From: Micromussa lordhowensis
Lineage: Eukaryota > Cnidaria > Anthozoa > Scleractinia > Lobophylliidae
Assembly (NCBI GenBank): GCA_964020085.1
Contig: OZ026600.1
Location: 17,984,343 to 18,048,342, forward strand
Length of the DNA: 64,000 nucleotides
Direction: 5' to 3'
Shown: piece after piece, positions 10,077 to 18,868 of the stretch
How the letters are laid out: the number at the start of each line of letters is the position of its first letter
Numbering within the stretch: the stretch's first letter is position 1
Translations under genes and position numbers: made by a program
The notes under the pieces: generated by a model
Databases searched by the model: none
Told to the model about the DNA's origin: nothing
The model's input: the letters and a program-made list of their open reading frames with translations, nothing else

Positions 10077-10841
10077 TTACTCATAATCATCTGGATTTAG
10101 ATCTTCTTCATCATCTAAGATAAAATTATTAAAAATATCTTCTTCTTCTTTAAATGCTAATTGCATTAATTTTGGTTTTAAAGTAGCACCAAAAGTACCA
10201 GTTGTCAGAGAAAACCAGGCAGCAATAAATTTGACTCTACTTCTTGGTCCTATTTTTACTGATTCATATTCGATCTTTTTTTGATCCCATGTAAAAAATT
10301 TTGTATCTAGTCTATCATTGCGATAAAAGAGACTAAACTCCATCTTCGATGGGTAATCGAGATATACTCTCCTGTTCACTCTTTCGTTATCAATCATTTT
10401 ATAAGGTTTTTTGCAAATTCTTTTCCAAGAACCATCTTGCCCATGTTCATCATATCCTGCTACAGCTTCTCTTGGTATTTTTATAACCTTAGAAAGAGAA
10501 TTTATATAATCAATGAAAAATTGGTCTAATTCTTTGGCTTTATCTAAATATTCACCATCGCAATTTATTTGCATGCTTGTACCTTGATATTCTCCATTTT
10601 TATCATAGTTTTCATTTAAACCAAATGGTGTATATCCTTCATATTTAACAAATAATGTTTTACCTTTATATAATATTCCAATCTGTGTTCCATTGTGCTT
10701 ATTCGGCTTTGGTTTTCTAAAAGTTATCTTTGAAGTGTCAATATCAAGAAAATTAACTATTTCTCCTTTCTTTACTCTTTCGTTTTCACTTTCGTTTTCA
10801 CTTTCGTTTTCACTTTCGTTCTGACTTTCTTTAACTATCAT
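10077..10841 (-). CDS. 254-aa conserved Polinton protein, possible ssDNA-binding type
   Basis: Starts after AATATAATATAT with a low-complexity repeat of Asn-Glu-Ser-Glu (residues 6-22), then a globular part beginning ITFRKPKPNKHNGTQIGILYKGKTLFVKYEGYTPFG (read here in pieces ITFRKPKPNK and GTQIGILYKG), and an acidic tail (DDEEDLNPDDYE). The KPKPN...G...YKGK pattern and acidic C-terminus recall the DUF2738/DUF5871-like proteins of large DNA viruses, suspected single-strand DNA binders. This is memory-based and unverified. Confidence 0.5.
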   Translation of the reverse strand: MIVKESQNESENESENESENERVKKGEIVNFLDIDTSKITFRKPKPNKHNGTQIGILYKGKTLFVKYEGYTPFGLNENYDKNGEYQGTSMQINCDGEYLDKAKELDQFFIDYINSLSKVIKIPREAVAGYDEHGQDGSWKRICKKPYKMIDNERVNRRVYLDYPSKMEFSLFYRNDRLDTKFFTWDQKKIEYESVKIGPRSRVKFIAAWFSLTTGTFGATLKPKLMQLAFKEEEDIFNNFILDDEEDLNPDDYE

Positions 10842-10931
10842 ATATATTATATTAAAATATTTTTTTTCTAAGTTTGAGTGGCGCTTAGACGTATGACTTA
10901 TTATTATTATATTAAACTTAATAGTTTAATA

Positions 10932-12176
10932 TTATACGATAACTAATTGATCTCCCACTTTATCCAGAACAACATCTTCTTCATAAAGAACAATTGCGTG
11001 CATTCGAAAATCAGCAGCAGCTGCTTGTGAGGGGCGAAATCTTATGTTAAGTTGCTTTGGATCTCGGCTAACCTGTTCTGTTTGATAAGTTAAATCAAAA
11101 TATAACATTGGATAAAGACTCGAAAAATTAGCGATATTGAGCTGAGTACCTGTATTATAATCATTCTTTTGCCATGAATAATTCATTAAATCATAATAGA
11201 TTCTTGTTTTACTTTCTGTATCATATTCAAGTTCTGGATAGAAGACACCATTACCATATTCAAGACGACAAGTAGCAAGATGACTATTAGCATTAGCAGC
11301 ATTGAGTTTAAAAGTATCAAAAATATAAGGATTTGCTGTCATATCATTTGTCTTAAGTCTCTGGAAGTAGACAAAAACATGCTGTACCTTATCAATACTA
11401 GCTGAGATTCTGAAATCACCACTGTTTCTGGTAGTATCTGAAGTTTGGTACATTTCTTTGAGGTATTTCCATTTACTAGGTTTTTGGTATTCACTGATGA
11501 ATTTAGTCATAAGAGCATCTTTTGGTTCTAGTCGGGGTACCCATAGATAAAAACGATCAATTACTAATCTCAATGTATCAACTGCCCCATATAAGACTTC
11601 AGCGTCTGGTGTAAGTTCTATTTCAAATTGGAGATCCATTGGAGGCCACATTCGTCCTTCTAATTCTTCGAAAAAAGAATACCTATTTAATGGAATACTT
11701 GCATTAACATGAGCTCTGTTAGCTGTTAATAAACGCCTACTTTCCAAACCAGTGTTTGTATCATCTGAAGTGGCATCTGTATCTAAATACCATAAGCTAT
11801 TTTTGGCTGTACTACGCCCAAAACCATCTGAATATTCTAAAAGATTTTTTGCAAAAGTTACAAGATGAAGATTATCAGTGTCGTAGACGATTTTTCCAGC
11901 ACTCTTAATAACCATATGCTTAATTAATGAATGCGATCCATTAATAATTGTTGTTCTGGGGTCTGCATTGTCTCCACCATTTGCTTTAAGGTCTAATCGA
12001 AATCGCACTTCAAAAAAGGCGTTAAACCAATCAAGCATAATACCACGGTCAGTAACATGAAATTTGTAACCTTTCTTTTCTTGCTCTTGAGTATTGGCAG
12101 GAGCTCTAATAGCGTCTTGAAGACGAAATTGCACTAGTTCGTTTCTCTGAACGTACTCTGGTGATCTAAATGCCAT
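10932..12176 (-). CDS. major capsid protein (double jelly-roll, hexon-like)
   Basis: A 414-aa protein with segments I associate with the Polinton/adintovirus major capsid: SLIKHMVIKSAGKIVYD, IPLNRYSFFEELEGRMWPP, WVPRLEPKD, CRLEYGNGVFYPELEYD, SLYPMLYFDLTYQ, and the ending LYEEDVVLDKVGDQLVIV. The frame is fully open, and AAATATATA lies directly before the ATG. It would form the trimeric capsomers of the virion. It lies between the small basic protein and the acidic-ended protein, within a minus-strand virion block. Confidence 0.88.
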   Translation of the reverse strand: MAFRSPEYVQRNELVQFRLQDAIRAPANTQEQEKKGYKFHVTDRGIMLDWFNAFFEVRFRLDLKANGGDNADPRTTIINGSHSLIKHMVIKSAGKIVYDTDNLHLVTFAKNLLEYSDGFGRSTAKNSLWYLDTDATSDDTNTGLESRRLLTANRAHVNASIPLNRYSFFEELEGRMWPPMDLQFEIELTPDAEVLYGAVDTLRLVIDRFYLWVPRLEPKDALMTKFISEYQKPSKWKYLKEMYQTSDTTRNSGDFRISASIDKVQHVFVYFQRLKTNDMTANPYIFDTFKLNAANANSHLATCRLEYGNGVFYPELEYDTESKTRIYYDLMNYSWQKNDYNTGTQLNIANFSSLYPMLYFDLTYQTEQVSRDPKQLNIRFRPSQAAAADFRMHAIVLYEEDVVLDKVGDQLVIV

Positions 12177-12202
12177 TATATATTTTTACAAGATTTTTTT
12201 TA

Positions 12203-12250
12203 TTTAAGAGCGTGCTATTAGATTATTTTATTTAAGAGCGTGCTATTAAA
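12203..12250. repeat. 28-bp tandem duplication at a gene 3' end
   Basis: TTTAAGAGCGTGCTATTA occurs at 12203 and again at 12231. The second copy contains the stop region of the 119-aa gene; the first lies just beyond it, toward the capsid gene start. A recent slippage duplication that leaves the coding frame intact. Confidence 0.75.
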
Positions 12251-12591
12251 TTATTAATCAGTGTATTAACTTCATCTTGCCTTAGCGGAGTCCTTGCTTT
12301 TTTACTAGCAGTCTTTGTGGCCTTTTTACTTTTAAGCCTTTTTCTAATAAGCTCACCTGATTTCTCTATAACTTTATCAGCAGCCTTTTTACCAACTTTT
12401 TCTCCCGCATGAGATACACCAGCTTGTATTGCTTTTTTAGCAAATGGTTTTAAAACCTGTCCAGTTAAAGCACTAGCTACTTTTTTTAGTGGTTTCATAA
12501 GATTATCTACTATAATTCCATTGCCACGGTGTTTGTAGACATATCGTCCCGTTCTTGGGTGATAAATCTTTTTGAACTCTCTTGACTTCAT
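12232..12591 (-). CDS. small basic virion protein candidate, 119 aa
   Basis: Very Lys-rich. A YHPRTGRYVYKHRGNG start is followed by an amphipathic helix (LMKPLKKVASALTGQVLKPFAKKA), an AGEKVGKKAADKV segment, and a basic end. This composition is like the small basic core or membrane-active proteins beside Polinton capsid genes. ATTTATATAT abuts the ATG. The role is inferred from position and composition. Confidence 0.55.
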   Translation of the reverse strand: MKSREFKKIYHPRTGRYVYKHRGNGIIVDNLMKPLKKVASALTGQVLKPFAKKAIQAGVSHAGEKVGKKAADKVIEKSGELIRKRLKSKKATKTASKKARTPLRQDEVNTLINNLIARS

Positions 12592-12624
12592 ATATATAAA
12601 TTAGGAACTAATTTAAATTTTAAA

Positions 12625-12683
12625 ACCCTCGCTACGCTCGGTCTCTCACTGCGTTCGGTCGTGTGCCTCACTGCGTTCGGTCT
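12625..12683. repeat. GC-rich short repeats between basic-protein and penton genes
   Basis: CTCACTGCGTTCGGTC occurs at 12645-12660 and 12667-12682, preceded by the related CTCGCTACGCTCGGTC at 12628. The block contrasts sharply with the AT-rich surroundings and has exactly the look of short interspersed motifs from bacterial and phage genomes. It lies at the penton stop codon and may act as a transcript end or separator. Confidence 0.6.
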
Positions 12684-13451
12684 CTAAAATGGAACTTTTT
12701 TTAAGATTAATGAAAATGCAGTGTCAGCATGATTTAAATAGACTGGTCTTCTTAAACCATCAGTTACATAGATTCGAACGCTTGAAACTCTTGTTTTATT
12801 GATAGGATTAAATATAATACGACGCGGTTCAAGGGTAAAATTGTAAGAAGGTTTTAAAGTTCCTGTACCAAAACTAAAAACAATATCTGATTCTCTCCCA
12901 TCTACTAATGAATCAGAGACTAAATCACAATGAATATTTAGGACATCTGTATCTTCTGATAGGTTAGGTACTTTGGGGCTAACGTTTCTCTCATCGCTTA
13001 AGATCACCTTATCGAATCCTATTAGTTTACCAAAATTTGATTTACTTAGGTCAAGCTGATATTTTGTATCTAAAGTCACTATGACTCTGAAAGATGGTTC
13101 ATCAAAAGTTAAAGTAATTGGAAATTCTTCATCACCATCACCATTAACTATTTTAGTCTTTTCCTTAATGTAATTATCAATATCAGTGTAATCCCAAACT
13201 CCTTTTGGAAAATCAATATCTGTAAATGTTTTGCCACCGTCTTTACTGTAAGCTATCTTTTGATTGCTATAACCAGAATTTATATTTGTCCATGTAAAAG
13301 CCATTGAAATAATTTTATTAAAACCAATATACCAAATCCCATCACTGTGTTCATAGTTTAAAGTTCTAGAAAACCTTGTAGTAAAATCACCAGGTCGATT
13401 ACCAGGTTCATCTTTAACTGCAAAACTGCTTAATGAGATTTCTCTCTCCAT
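12684..13451 (-). CDS. penton (single jelly-roll vertex) protein
   Basis: A 255-aa protein with segments matching Polinton pentons as I know them: GDFTTRFSRTL, IWYIGFNKI, YSKDGGKTFTDIDFPKGVWDY, LLGF-like KLIGFDKV, IHCDLVSDSLVDG, LEPRRIIFNPINK and RIYVTDGLRRPVYLN. It would occupy the fivefold vertices and hold the fibre. The frame is open and GATAT directly precedes the ATG. It starts 4 bp beyond the end of the PPxY gene, so the two may be co-transcribed. Confidence 0.85.
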   Translation of the reverse strand: MEREISLSSFAVKDEPGNRPGDFTTRFSRTLNYEHSDGIWYIGFNKIISMAFTWTNINSGYSNQKIAYSKDGGKTFTDIDFPKGVWDYTDIDNYIKEKTKIVNGDGDEEFPITLTFDEPSFRVIVTLDTKYQLDLSKSNFGKLIGFDKVILSDERNVSPKVPNLSEDTDVLNIHCDLVSDSLVDGRESDIVFSFGTGTLKPSYNFTLEPRRIIFNPINKTRVSSVRIYVTDGLRRPVYLNHADTAFSLILKKVPF

Positions 13452-13454
13452 ATA

Positions 13455-14504
13455 TCAAACCCCGAAATATTTTTTGACTAACTTTTGATATTGCGACTTA
13501 TTGATTGATTTTGTTCTTAATAATGTGTCTAAGATAGTTTGGCCCATATTTCTCATCTTAACGCTTGTATTACCTGCTTCCATTTCACCAATAATTAGTG
13601 TTAATTTCTTTAGTAATTCTTTAGCATCATTATAGAAATAGACTCCTCTTCCGGTTCTTGCGCCCCTGCCAGTCCTAAGACCTGAACCCTTTGTACTTTT
13701 CTTTTTCTGTACTTTTAGATAGTCTCTATATTCTTGAATAGGTTCTAGTCTTGTATCTGCAAATTTATGAGCCATATCCTTTTCTTGCTCTAGCTTTTCT
13801 ATTACATCTTTTGGCAATCCTTTTTTTATGGCTTGTTTTAGTCTGTTAGTTGAATTTGTCTTAAATTTACTTGTAATACTGCTTATTTCAGAATTTGCTT
13901 TTTTTATGTTACTCTCAAGATATATACTACGTTTAAGTGGTGTCATTTCTGGTTGGGATAATCTCATTTCAATATCATCATAGTTAGGAAGATTTGCACT
14001 ATCTAAAATTCTATTAATATCTCCTCTATCTAAATCTTCATCATCATCATCAGGTGCTGGTTCAATTGCTAAAGGTTCTTTTTCCACAAAAGAATATTCT
14101 GGTGGTAAAGATTCATCTCCTTCTTCTAGATTCCAAAAACTAGGATCCCTTTCATATTTTGGTGGAGGACCTTCAGGTATTTGTTTTTCTGCCTGTGGCG
14201 CTACATAATCTTGGAGATCTAATAATCCTTCTACATCCATATCTTCATATGGATCAACTTCAGGTGCGTAATCAATTTGCTCTTCCCCTGGCGCCGCAGG
14301 ACGTATTCTCTTTTGCGGCCTATTCTTTGGCTTTTGTGCTCTTAAACCCTCTATGATTTCATCAAGTCTAAAAGATTTTGTTATCCTTGCGTCAGAGGTC
14401 TTACTCTTTATCTTCGCTTCAGTGATCTCATCATAAAGCTGATTCTTCATCCTTCCAGTCTCAGTCCGCTTCTGAGCTAATCGTTTCCAATTTGACAGAC
14501 TCAT
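13455..14504 (-). CDS. 349-aa minor virion protein with two PPxY motifs
   Basis: The N-terminal third is basic; the centre (about 70-165) is Pro/acid-rich with PPKY at 114-117 and PPEY at 134-137. Coiled-coil-like helices follow, then a Gly/Arg-rich GSGLRTGRGARTGRG stretch and a conserved-looking helical end (KMRNMGQTILDTLLRTKSINKSQYQKLVKKYF). PPxY motifs bind WW domains of Nedd4-type ligases and serve virion trafficking in adenovirus pVI and retroviral Gag. TTAATAT abuts the ATG. It is divergent from the ATPase gene. Confidence 0.65.
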   Translation of the reverse strand: MSLSNWKRLAQKRTETGRMKNQLYDEITEAKIKSKTSDARITKSFRLDEIIEGLRAQKPKNRPQKRIRPAAPGEEQIDYAPEVDPYEDMDVEGLLDLQDYVAPQAEKQIPEGPPPKYERDPSFWNLEEGDESLPPEYSFVEKEPLAIEPAPDDDDEDLDRGDINRILDSANLPNYDDIEMRLSQPEMTPLKRSIYLESNIKKANSEISSITSKFKTNSTNRLKQAIKKGLPKDVIEKLEQEKDMAHKFADTRLEPIQEYRDYLKVQKKKSTKGSGLRTGRGARTGRGVYFYNDAKELLKKLTLIIGEMEAGNTSVKMRNMGQTILDTLLRTKSINKSQYQKLVKKYFGV

Positions 14505-14626
14505 ATATTAAAAACATTAGTTTTTTTAGATTTTTTATATTATGTCACATATTATGTGACATATTATATTGATTTTTGAATTAAAAAACTAAAAAAACTA
14601 AAAAAAATTCATGTTCAGTTATATAG
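14505..14626. promoter_or_regulatory. divergent promoter region between virion and ATPase blocks
   Basis: A 122-bp AT-rich gap between two head-to-head genes. TTAATAT adjoins the minus-strand ATG and TATATAG adjoins the plus-strand ATG. The middle has TATGTCACATATTATGTGACATA, read as inverted TGTCACATA and TATGTGACA (14541-14564), a 9-bp-arm palindrome suitable for a dimeric regulator. Adjacent runs of AAAAAACTAAAAAAACT occur near 14584-14608. Confidence 0.55.
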
Positions 14627-15262
14627 ATGAAAATTCCTAGTTATGATTCAGCTTCTAATAATGACAGCAATTTCAAAAGACTGCTACCTTATATGCCTTC
14701 AGACACTTTTCGAATGTTAATTTGTGGACCAAGCGGTTGTGGTAAAACTAACGTTCTCATGCATATGCTTTATAATCTACTCTACTATGATAAGATTTAC
14801 TTGTTTTCTAAAAATCTCGAGCAACCGAAGTACGGACAACTATTAGAAACATTTCGACCCATTTCAGAAGAGGTTGGTTATGATGTCATAGAAGAGAGTA
14901 ATGGTGATGTCGTTCCTCTCGAAAGCTTAGATGATGATAACCAAAAAATAGTCATCTTTGATGATTATGTTTGTGAACGAAACCAAAAACCTCTAATTGA
15001 ATATTTTATTGGTGGTCGTCATAAAAATTGCAGTGTAATCTATTTAAGTCAATCTTATTATCTCACTCCTAAAGACATCAGACTCAATTGCTCTCATTTT
15101 TGTATTTTTGATAGTCCAAGTAATGCAGAGACAGCAAGAATGTGCCGTGAAGTCAATGTACCTAAGAAGCGATTCGAGAGTGCGACTAGCGAACCTTATA
15201 GTTTTGCGTACATTGATAAGACAAAAAAGACAATGAGAAAAAATTTCAATGAAAATATATAG
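14627..15262 (+). CDS. genome-packaging ATPase (FtsK/HerA, A32-like)
   Basis: 211 aa. Walker A is GPSGCGKT at 34-41, Walker B IVIFDD at 108-113, and there is a sensor-like stretch IYLSQSYY followed by IRLNCSHFCIF. The length and motif spacing fit the compact packaging ATPases of Polintons, virophages and poxvirus A32. It pumps DNA into the capsid. TATATAG precedes the ATG, and its TAG stop is followed immediately by the ATG of the next gene. Confidence 0.95.
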   Translation: MKIPSYDSASNNDSNFKRLLPYMPSDTFRMLICGPSGCGKTNVLMHMLYNLLYYDKIYLFSKNLEQPKYGQLLETFRPISEEVGYDVIEESNGDVVPLESLDDDNQKIVIFDDYVCERNQKPLIEYFIGGRHKNCSVIYLSQSYYLTPKDIRLNCSHFCIFDSPSNAETARMCREVNVPKKRFESATSEPYSFAYIDKTKKTMRKNFNENI

Positions 15263-15592
15263 ATGGATAAAATAAAAAGTGAAGAGAAAGTGATGGATGA
15301 TGTATTAAGAGAAGAGAGAGAGATGAAGTTAGAAATGAATAATATTACAAAAAAGAGAAGAATAATTGCTAAAAGATTAACAAAAGAAATATATAAAGAG
15401 TTTAATATCATAAATTTTTCATTAGATAATATTATTCAAAAAACAAAATGTTTAAAAAAATTTGAAACAAAATACAACACATCTATTCCTGAAAAAATAT
15501 TATTATTAATTAAAAATCTCAAAATGATAGATTCTGATTACTTAAGAGATAAAGAAGAAGAAGAAGAAGAAGAAGAATATAATTTAATTTAA
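15263..15592 (+). CDS. 109-aa charged helical protein, unknown
   Basis: Starts directly at the ATPase stop codon with AATATATAG before its ATG. A long charged helix (about 1-45), a middle helical part with SIPEKILLLIKNLKM, and a C-terminal run of eight glutamates. I do not recognise it. Close coupling to the ATPase and fibre genes suggests a virion or assembly role. Confidence 0.6.
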   Translation: MDKIKSEEKVMDDVLREEREMKLEMNNITKKRRIIAKRLTKEIYKEFNIINFSLDNIIQKTKCLKKFETKYNTSIPEKILLLIKNLKMIDSDYLRDKEEEEEEEEYNLI

Positions 15593-15608
15593 GTTTATAT
15601 AATTATAT

Positions 15609-18600
15609 ATGGGTTATAGCAATGGACAACTTGAAACATTAGCAACAGGTAAAGGTGAAAAAGGTGATCCTGGTTTACCGGGAATTGGATTTAATCTAAC
15701 TGATGATGGTAATTTTGACATTGATAGTAAGAGATTAACTGAAGTAGCAGATCCTATCGATAAAAATGATGCAGCAACAAAAGAGTATGTAGATAATAAC
15801 CTATCAGCTGCTTATCTGAAAAGAGATGGAACAACATCAATGACTGGTCATTTAAATATGAATAATCATAAGATTAGTGATTTAGAAGATGCTACTAATG
15901 ATAATGATGCTGTCTCTCTAAAACAATTAAAAAAGATGATTACACCCACAAATTATCATTTGCGACCTAGTTTTACTTTTTATAAAGATTTTGGTGATAA
16001 AGCAGAATTAACTAAATCAAACGTTTCTATTCCTGGGCATACTGATCATTTTGAACTATTAGAAGCGCCTCGAGAAGGGGCGCAATCTGGTTATGCTTAT
16101 TCTACTGTTAAACTAGAAAACAATTTAGAAATAGATCCTAATTATTCTATTCTTTTTGAAATATTTGGATATGATGGAACAAATATAGTTACAGATGGTG
16201 ATTCAGATAGACTATTATTTACAAATGTCACTGGTAATGCAAACATAATTGATTTTAGTCATGATTGGTTTAGCAATTACGCAAAAGCTTACATAATATT
16301 TAATAGTTCTAAAAGAGATGTGAACATTAGTATTCAATTTCGATATTATGGTTCTAGTAACTCTAATTTTAAATTTCTATTTTTTAGTAGATGCGTCAAA
16401 GGAATACAAAGGACTAGTTTTGATCATAGATTATTTAATGTTAAAAGTACTGATTTTTCAGGAACAATATTAAATTTTGAACCAATCAATATGAATAATG
16501 AAAAGATAATCAATATTGGTAATCCTACTCATAAAAAAGACGCTGTCAATAAAGAATATGTTGACGATCAAGACGCTAAACAGGATATTGCTATTAATGA
16601 TTTATCTTCTAGAAAAGCAGATAGGTCAGAAGTATTACTCCGAAACGGAAGCCAAAACATGACTGGTAATCTATCTATGAATGGAAATAGGATTTTTAGC
16701 TTACCTATTCCAACTGGGGCGCAGAAACCTGTGACAAAGAGTTATTTTGAAAGTCAAATTGCTTCCATACCACAGCCTGATTTAAGTCTTTATCTCAAAG
16801 TAGATGGTTCACGCGCTATGACAGGAAATCTCAACATGAATGACAATAAAATAACAGATTTAGTTACACAAGATGATGTCTCAATCACAGATTACCCTAA
16901 TTATGTAAAAGATTCTAAAATGGCTGTTAATAAACTTTATGTTAATGAAAACTTTTTAAAATTAAAAGGTGATGACTATGACTTAAAAGGTAAACGGATA
17001 AAAAATACTGAGCCATATGGTGTAAATACTTTTGATACAAATGATTTAGTCTCCAAGGCATTTGTCCTAGCAGAAATAAGTAAGCTACCTACAGATGTAT
17101 TAAAATTGGATGGTTCACGCGCTATGACTGGAAGTCTCCAAATGGGTGATAATGCTATCACTGGAATTAGGAGTAGTTCAGCAGATAATGCAGCCCTAAC
17201 AGTTGGTGGCGCAAAATCTACTTATCTACCACTTTTAGGAGATAGAGGTATGGAAGGAGATCTTAATATGGGGGGTAATGCAATTATAAATATTAAACCT
17301 TTTGTTGAAGATGACTCAAGTCAAGCTGCTCAAAATGCTCAATTAAATGATGTTATCAACTTTGGCTATTTTCATCAGCAGAGAGGTGATTTAATAAGAC
17401 TAATAAATGATGCTGGTGCAGCAGCGCTTAACAGGAAAAATCCTGATCCTATGGAAGACGATATTGATATGGCTAATCATAGCATTATCCGCTTGAAAGA
17501 TCCAAAGTCATCAGATAGCTTTCACGCTTCCAATGTTAACTATGTTAATAGAACAATTAGTGATAATAACGCTGTAATTAATACTTTGATTACAGATAAA
17601 ATCAGTGAGTCAGAAGCACTTAATATAAAAGCAAACCGACAAGAGAATGAATTATCTTTTGTTATGGATGATGATTTACTTAAGGAAGATGATGATGATA
17701 TTGTCAAAGTAAGAAAAGTCGACAAAGATTACTATGATATCAATCATGCTACTTATCAATTTAAAATTAAGTATGACTCTGCTACCGGTTATTATAGCAC
17801 CCGATTAACTATTGATTTAAAATCGTTAGATTTAGGTGAGTATACATTAGCTTTTGAAATGTATTATGGTAATAAAGTGGATCGAGATGAAGTGGTTGTT
17901 AACGCAGTATCCGAAACATTAAATGTTTCACGTAATAATACAAATACTTTTTCCGATCACAGTAGAACAATTATCAATTTTCATAAATATGGAAACATTG
18001 GGATTATTGATTTAGATATTGATTTAACTTTAAAGCATAAGAGTGGTCAAACTTATGATGCAGAAACAGACATCTTTTTAGTGGTTTATGGTGTAAGTGG
18101 TCATCAGAATGACGTTGACTCGCGAATTTGGGATAGATTCTATTACATCAGAAACAAAATCGTCTATTTTGAAGCATCTATTAATATGGGTAATCGACAA
18201 ATAAAAGGATTACTTGATGGAAATGAAAACAGTGATGCTGTTAATGTGAAACAACTGAATGAAACAGAAGATAATATGGTAAAATATGTTGATGGAGAAA
18301 TTGTAAAAGTAAATACTGAAATAGCAAAAGAAAATAGTGCTATTAATGAGAATGAAAATTTAATAGAATTAATAGTAAAATATATATTAAGTAACGATTC
18401 AAAGATTTCTTTAATAAAAGATTTGTATTTTTCTGATAATGTTGAAGGTAGAACACCAAATACATATGCGTTTGTAACTATTAGGTTTATATTAGCAACA
18501 TTAAATGAAAATATTTTTGTTGATAAAAGCAAAGTCGTAATTTCAGGTAATCCTACAATAGATGAACTATCTTATAGATCATTTAATATTCCAAATAATT

Positions 18601-18848
18601 CTTTAGGAAAGCAAGTTTGGTTTTGGATTTGGGTAAAAGACCGTCATATGAACCTAATTTTTAGTGGAATAAGTGAACCAATTATTATTAATAATTTTAG
18701 TAGTCCTCTGGGACTATTAAGAGTAAATGTGGAAGATAATCCTTTCACTAAAAAGAGAGGATTATTAACAAAGAATGTTTGGGATAATAATAGTATTGCA
18801 TTTGAAAATGTGAAAGAATTTGAAAAGAGCGAAGGAACTATTATATAA
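15609..18848 (+). CDS. large fibre-like protein with collagen triplets and tail-fibre repeats
   Basis: 1079 aa. It starts MGYSNGQ, followed by four Gly-X-Y triplets (GEK GDP GLP GIG, residues 16-27). Then come at least eight degenerate repeats of the phage tail-fibre/adhesin type, each a (L)xxDGxxxMTGxLNMxxxKIxxL hairpin followed by DAVxKxYVD. The repeats are interleaved with two larger globular parts (about 120-290 and 690-860) and end in a non-repeat head (about 920-1079). The chain should trimerise. A vertex-anchored fibre attached to the penton is the natural role. ATTATAT precedes the ATG. Confidence 0.75.
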   Translation: MGYSNGQLETLATGKGEKGDPGLPGIGFNLTDDGNFDIDSKRLTEVADPIDKNDAATKEYVDNNLSAAYLKRDGTTSMTGHLNMNNHKISDLEDATNDNDAVSLKQLKKMITPTNYHLRPSFTFYKDFGDKAELTKSNVSIPGHTDHFELLEAPREGAQSGYAYSTVKLENNLEIDPNYSILFEIFGYDGTNIVTDGDSDRLLFTNVTGNANIIDFSHDWFSNYAKAYIIFNSSKRDVNISIQFRYYGSSNSNFKFLFFSRCVKGIQRTSFDHRLFNVKSTDFSGTILNFEPINMNNEKIINIGNPTHKKDAVNKEYVDDQDAKQDIAINDLSSRKADRSEVLLRNGSQNMTGNLSMNGNRIFSLPIPTGAQKPVTKSYFESQIASIPQPDLSLYLKVDGSRAMTGNLNMNDNKITDLVTQDDVSITDYPNYVKDSKMAVNKLYVNENFLKLKGDDYDLKGKRIKNTEPYGVNTFDTNDLVSKAFVLAEISKLPTDVLKLDGSRAMTGSLQMGDNAITGIRSSSADNAALTVGGAKSTYLPLLGDRGMEGDLNMGGNAIINIKPFVEDDSSQAAQNAQLNDVINFGYFHQQRGDLIRLINDAGAAALNRKNPDPMEDDIDMANHSIIRLKDPKSSDSFHASNVNYVNRTISDNNAVINTLITDKISESEALNIKANRQENELSFVMDDDLLKEDDDDIVKVRKVDKDYYDINHATYQFKIKYDSATGYYSTRLTIDLKSLDLGEYTLAFEMYYGNKVDRDEVVVNAVSETLNVSRNNTNTFSDHSRTIINFHKYGNIGIIDLDIDLTLKHKSGQTYDAETDIFLVVYGVSGHQNDVDSRIWDRFYYIRNKIVYFEASINMGNRQIKGLLDGNENSDAVNVKQLNETEDNMVKYVDGEIVKVNTEIAKENSAINENENLIELIVKYILSNDSKISLIKDLYFSDNVEGRTPNTYAFVTIRFILATLNENIFVDKSKVVISGNPTIDELSYRSFNIPNNSLGKQVWFWIWVKDRHMNLIFSGISEPIIINNFSSPLGLLRVNVEDNPFTKKRGLLTKNVWDNNSIAFENVKEFEKSEGTII

Positions 18849-18868
18849 AAATATAAATAAATATATAT

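Noticed and set aside
15609..15630. N-myristoylation of the two fibre proteins (MG start)
   Set aside because: Tyr or His after Gly is disfavoured by the usual consensus, so an anchoring peptide is more plausible.
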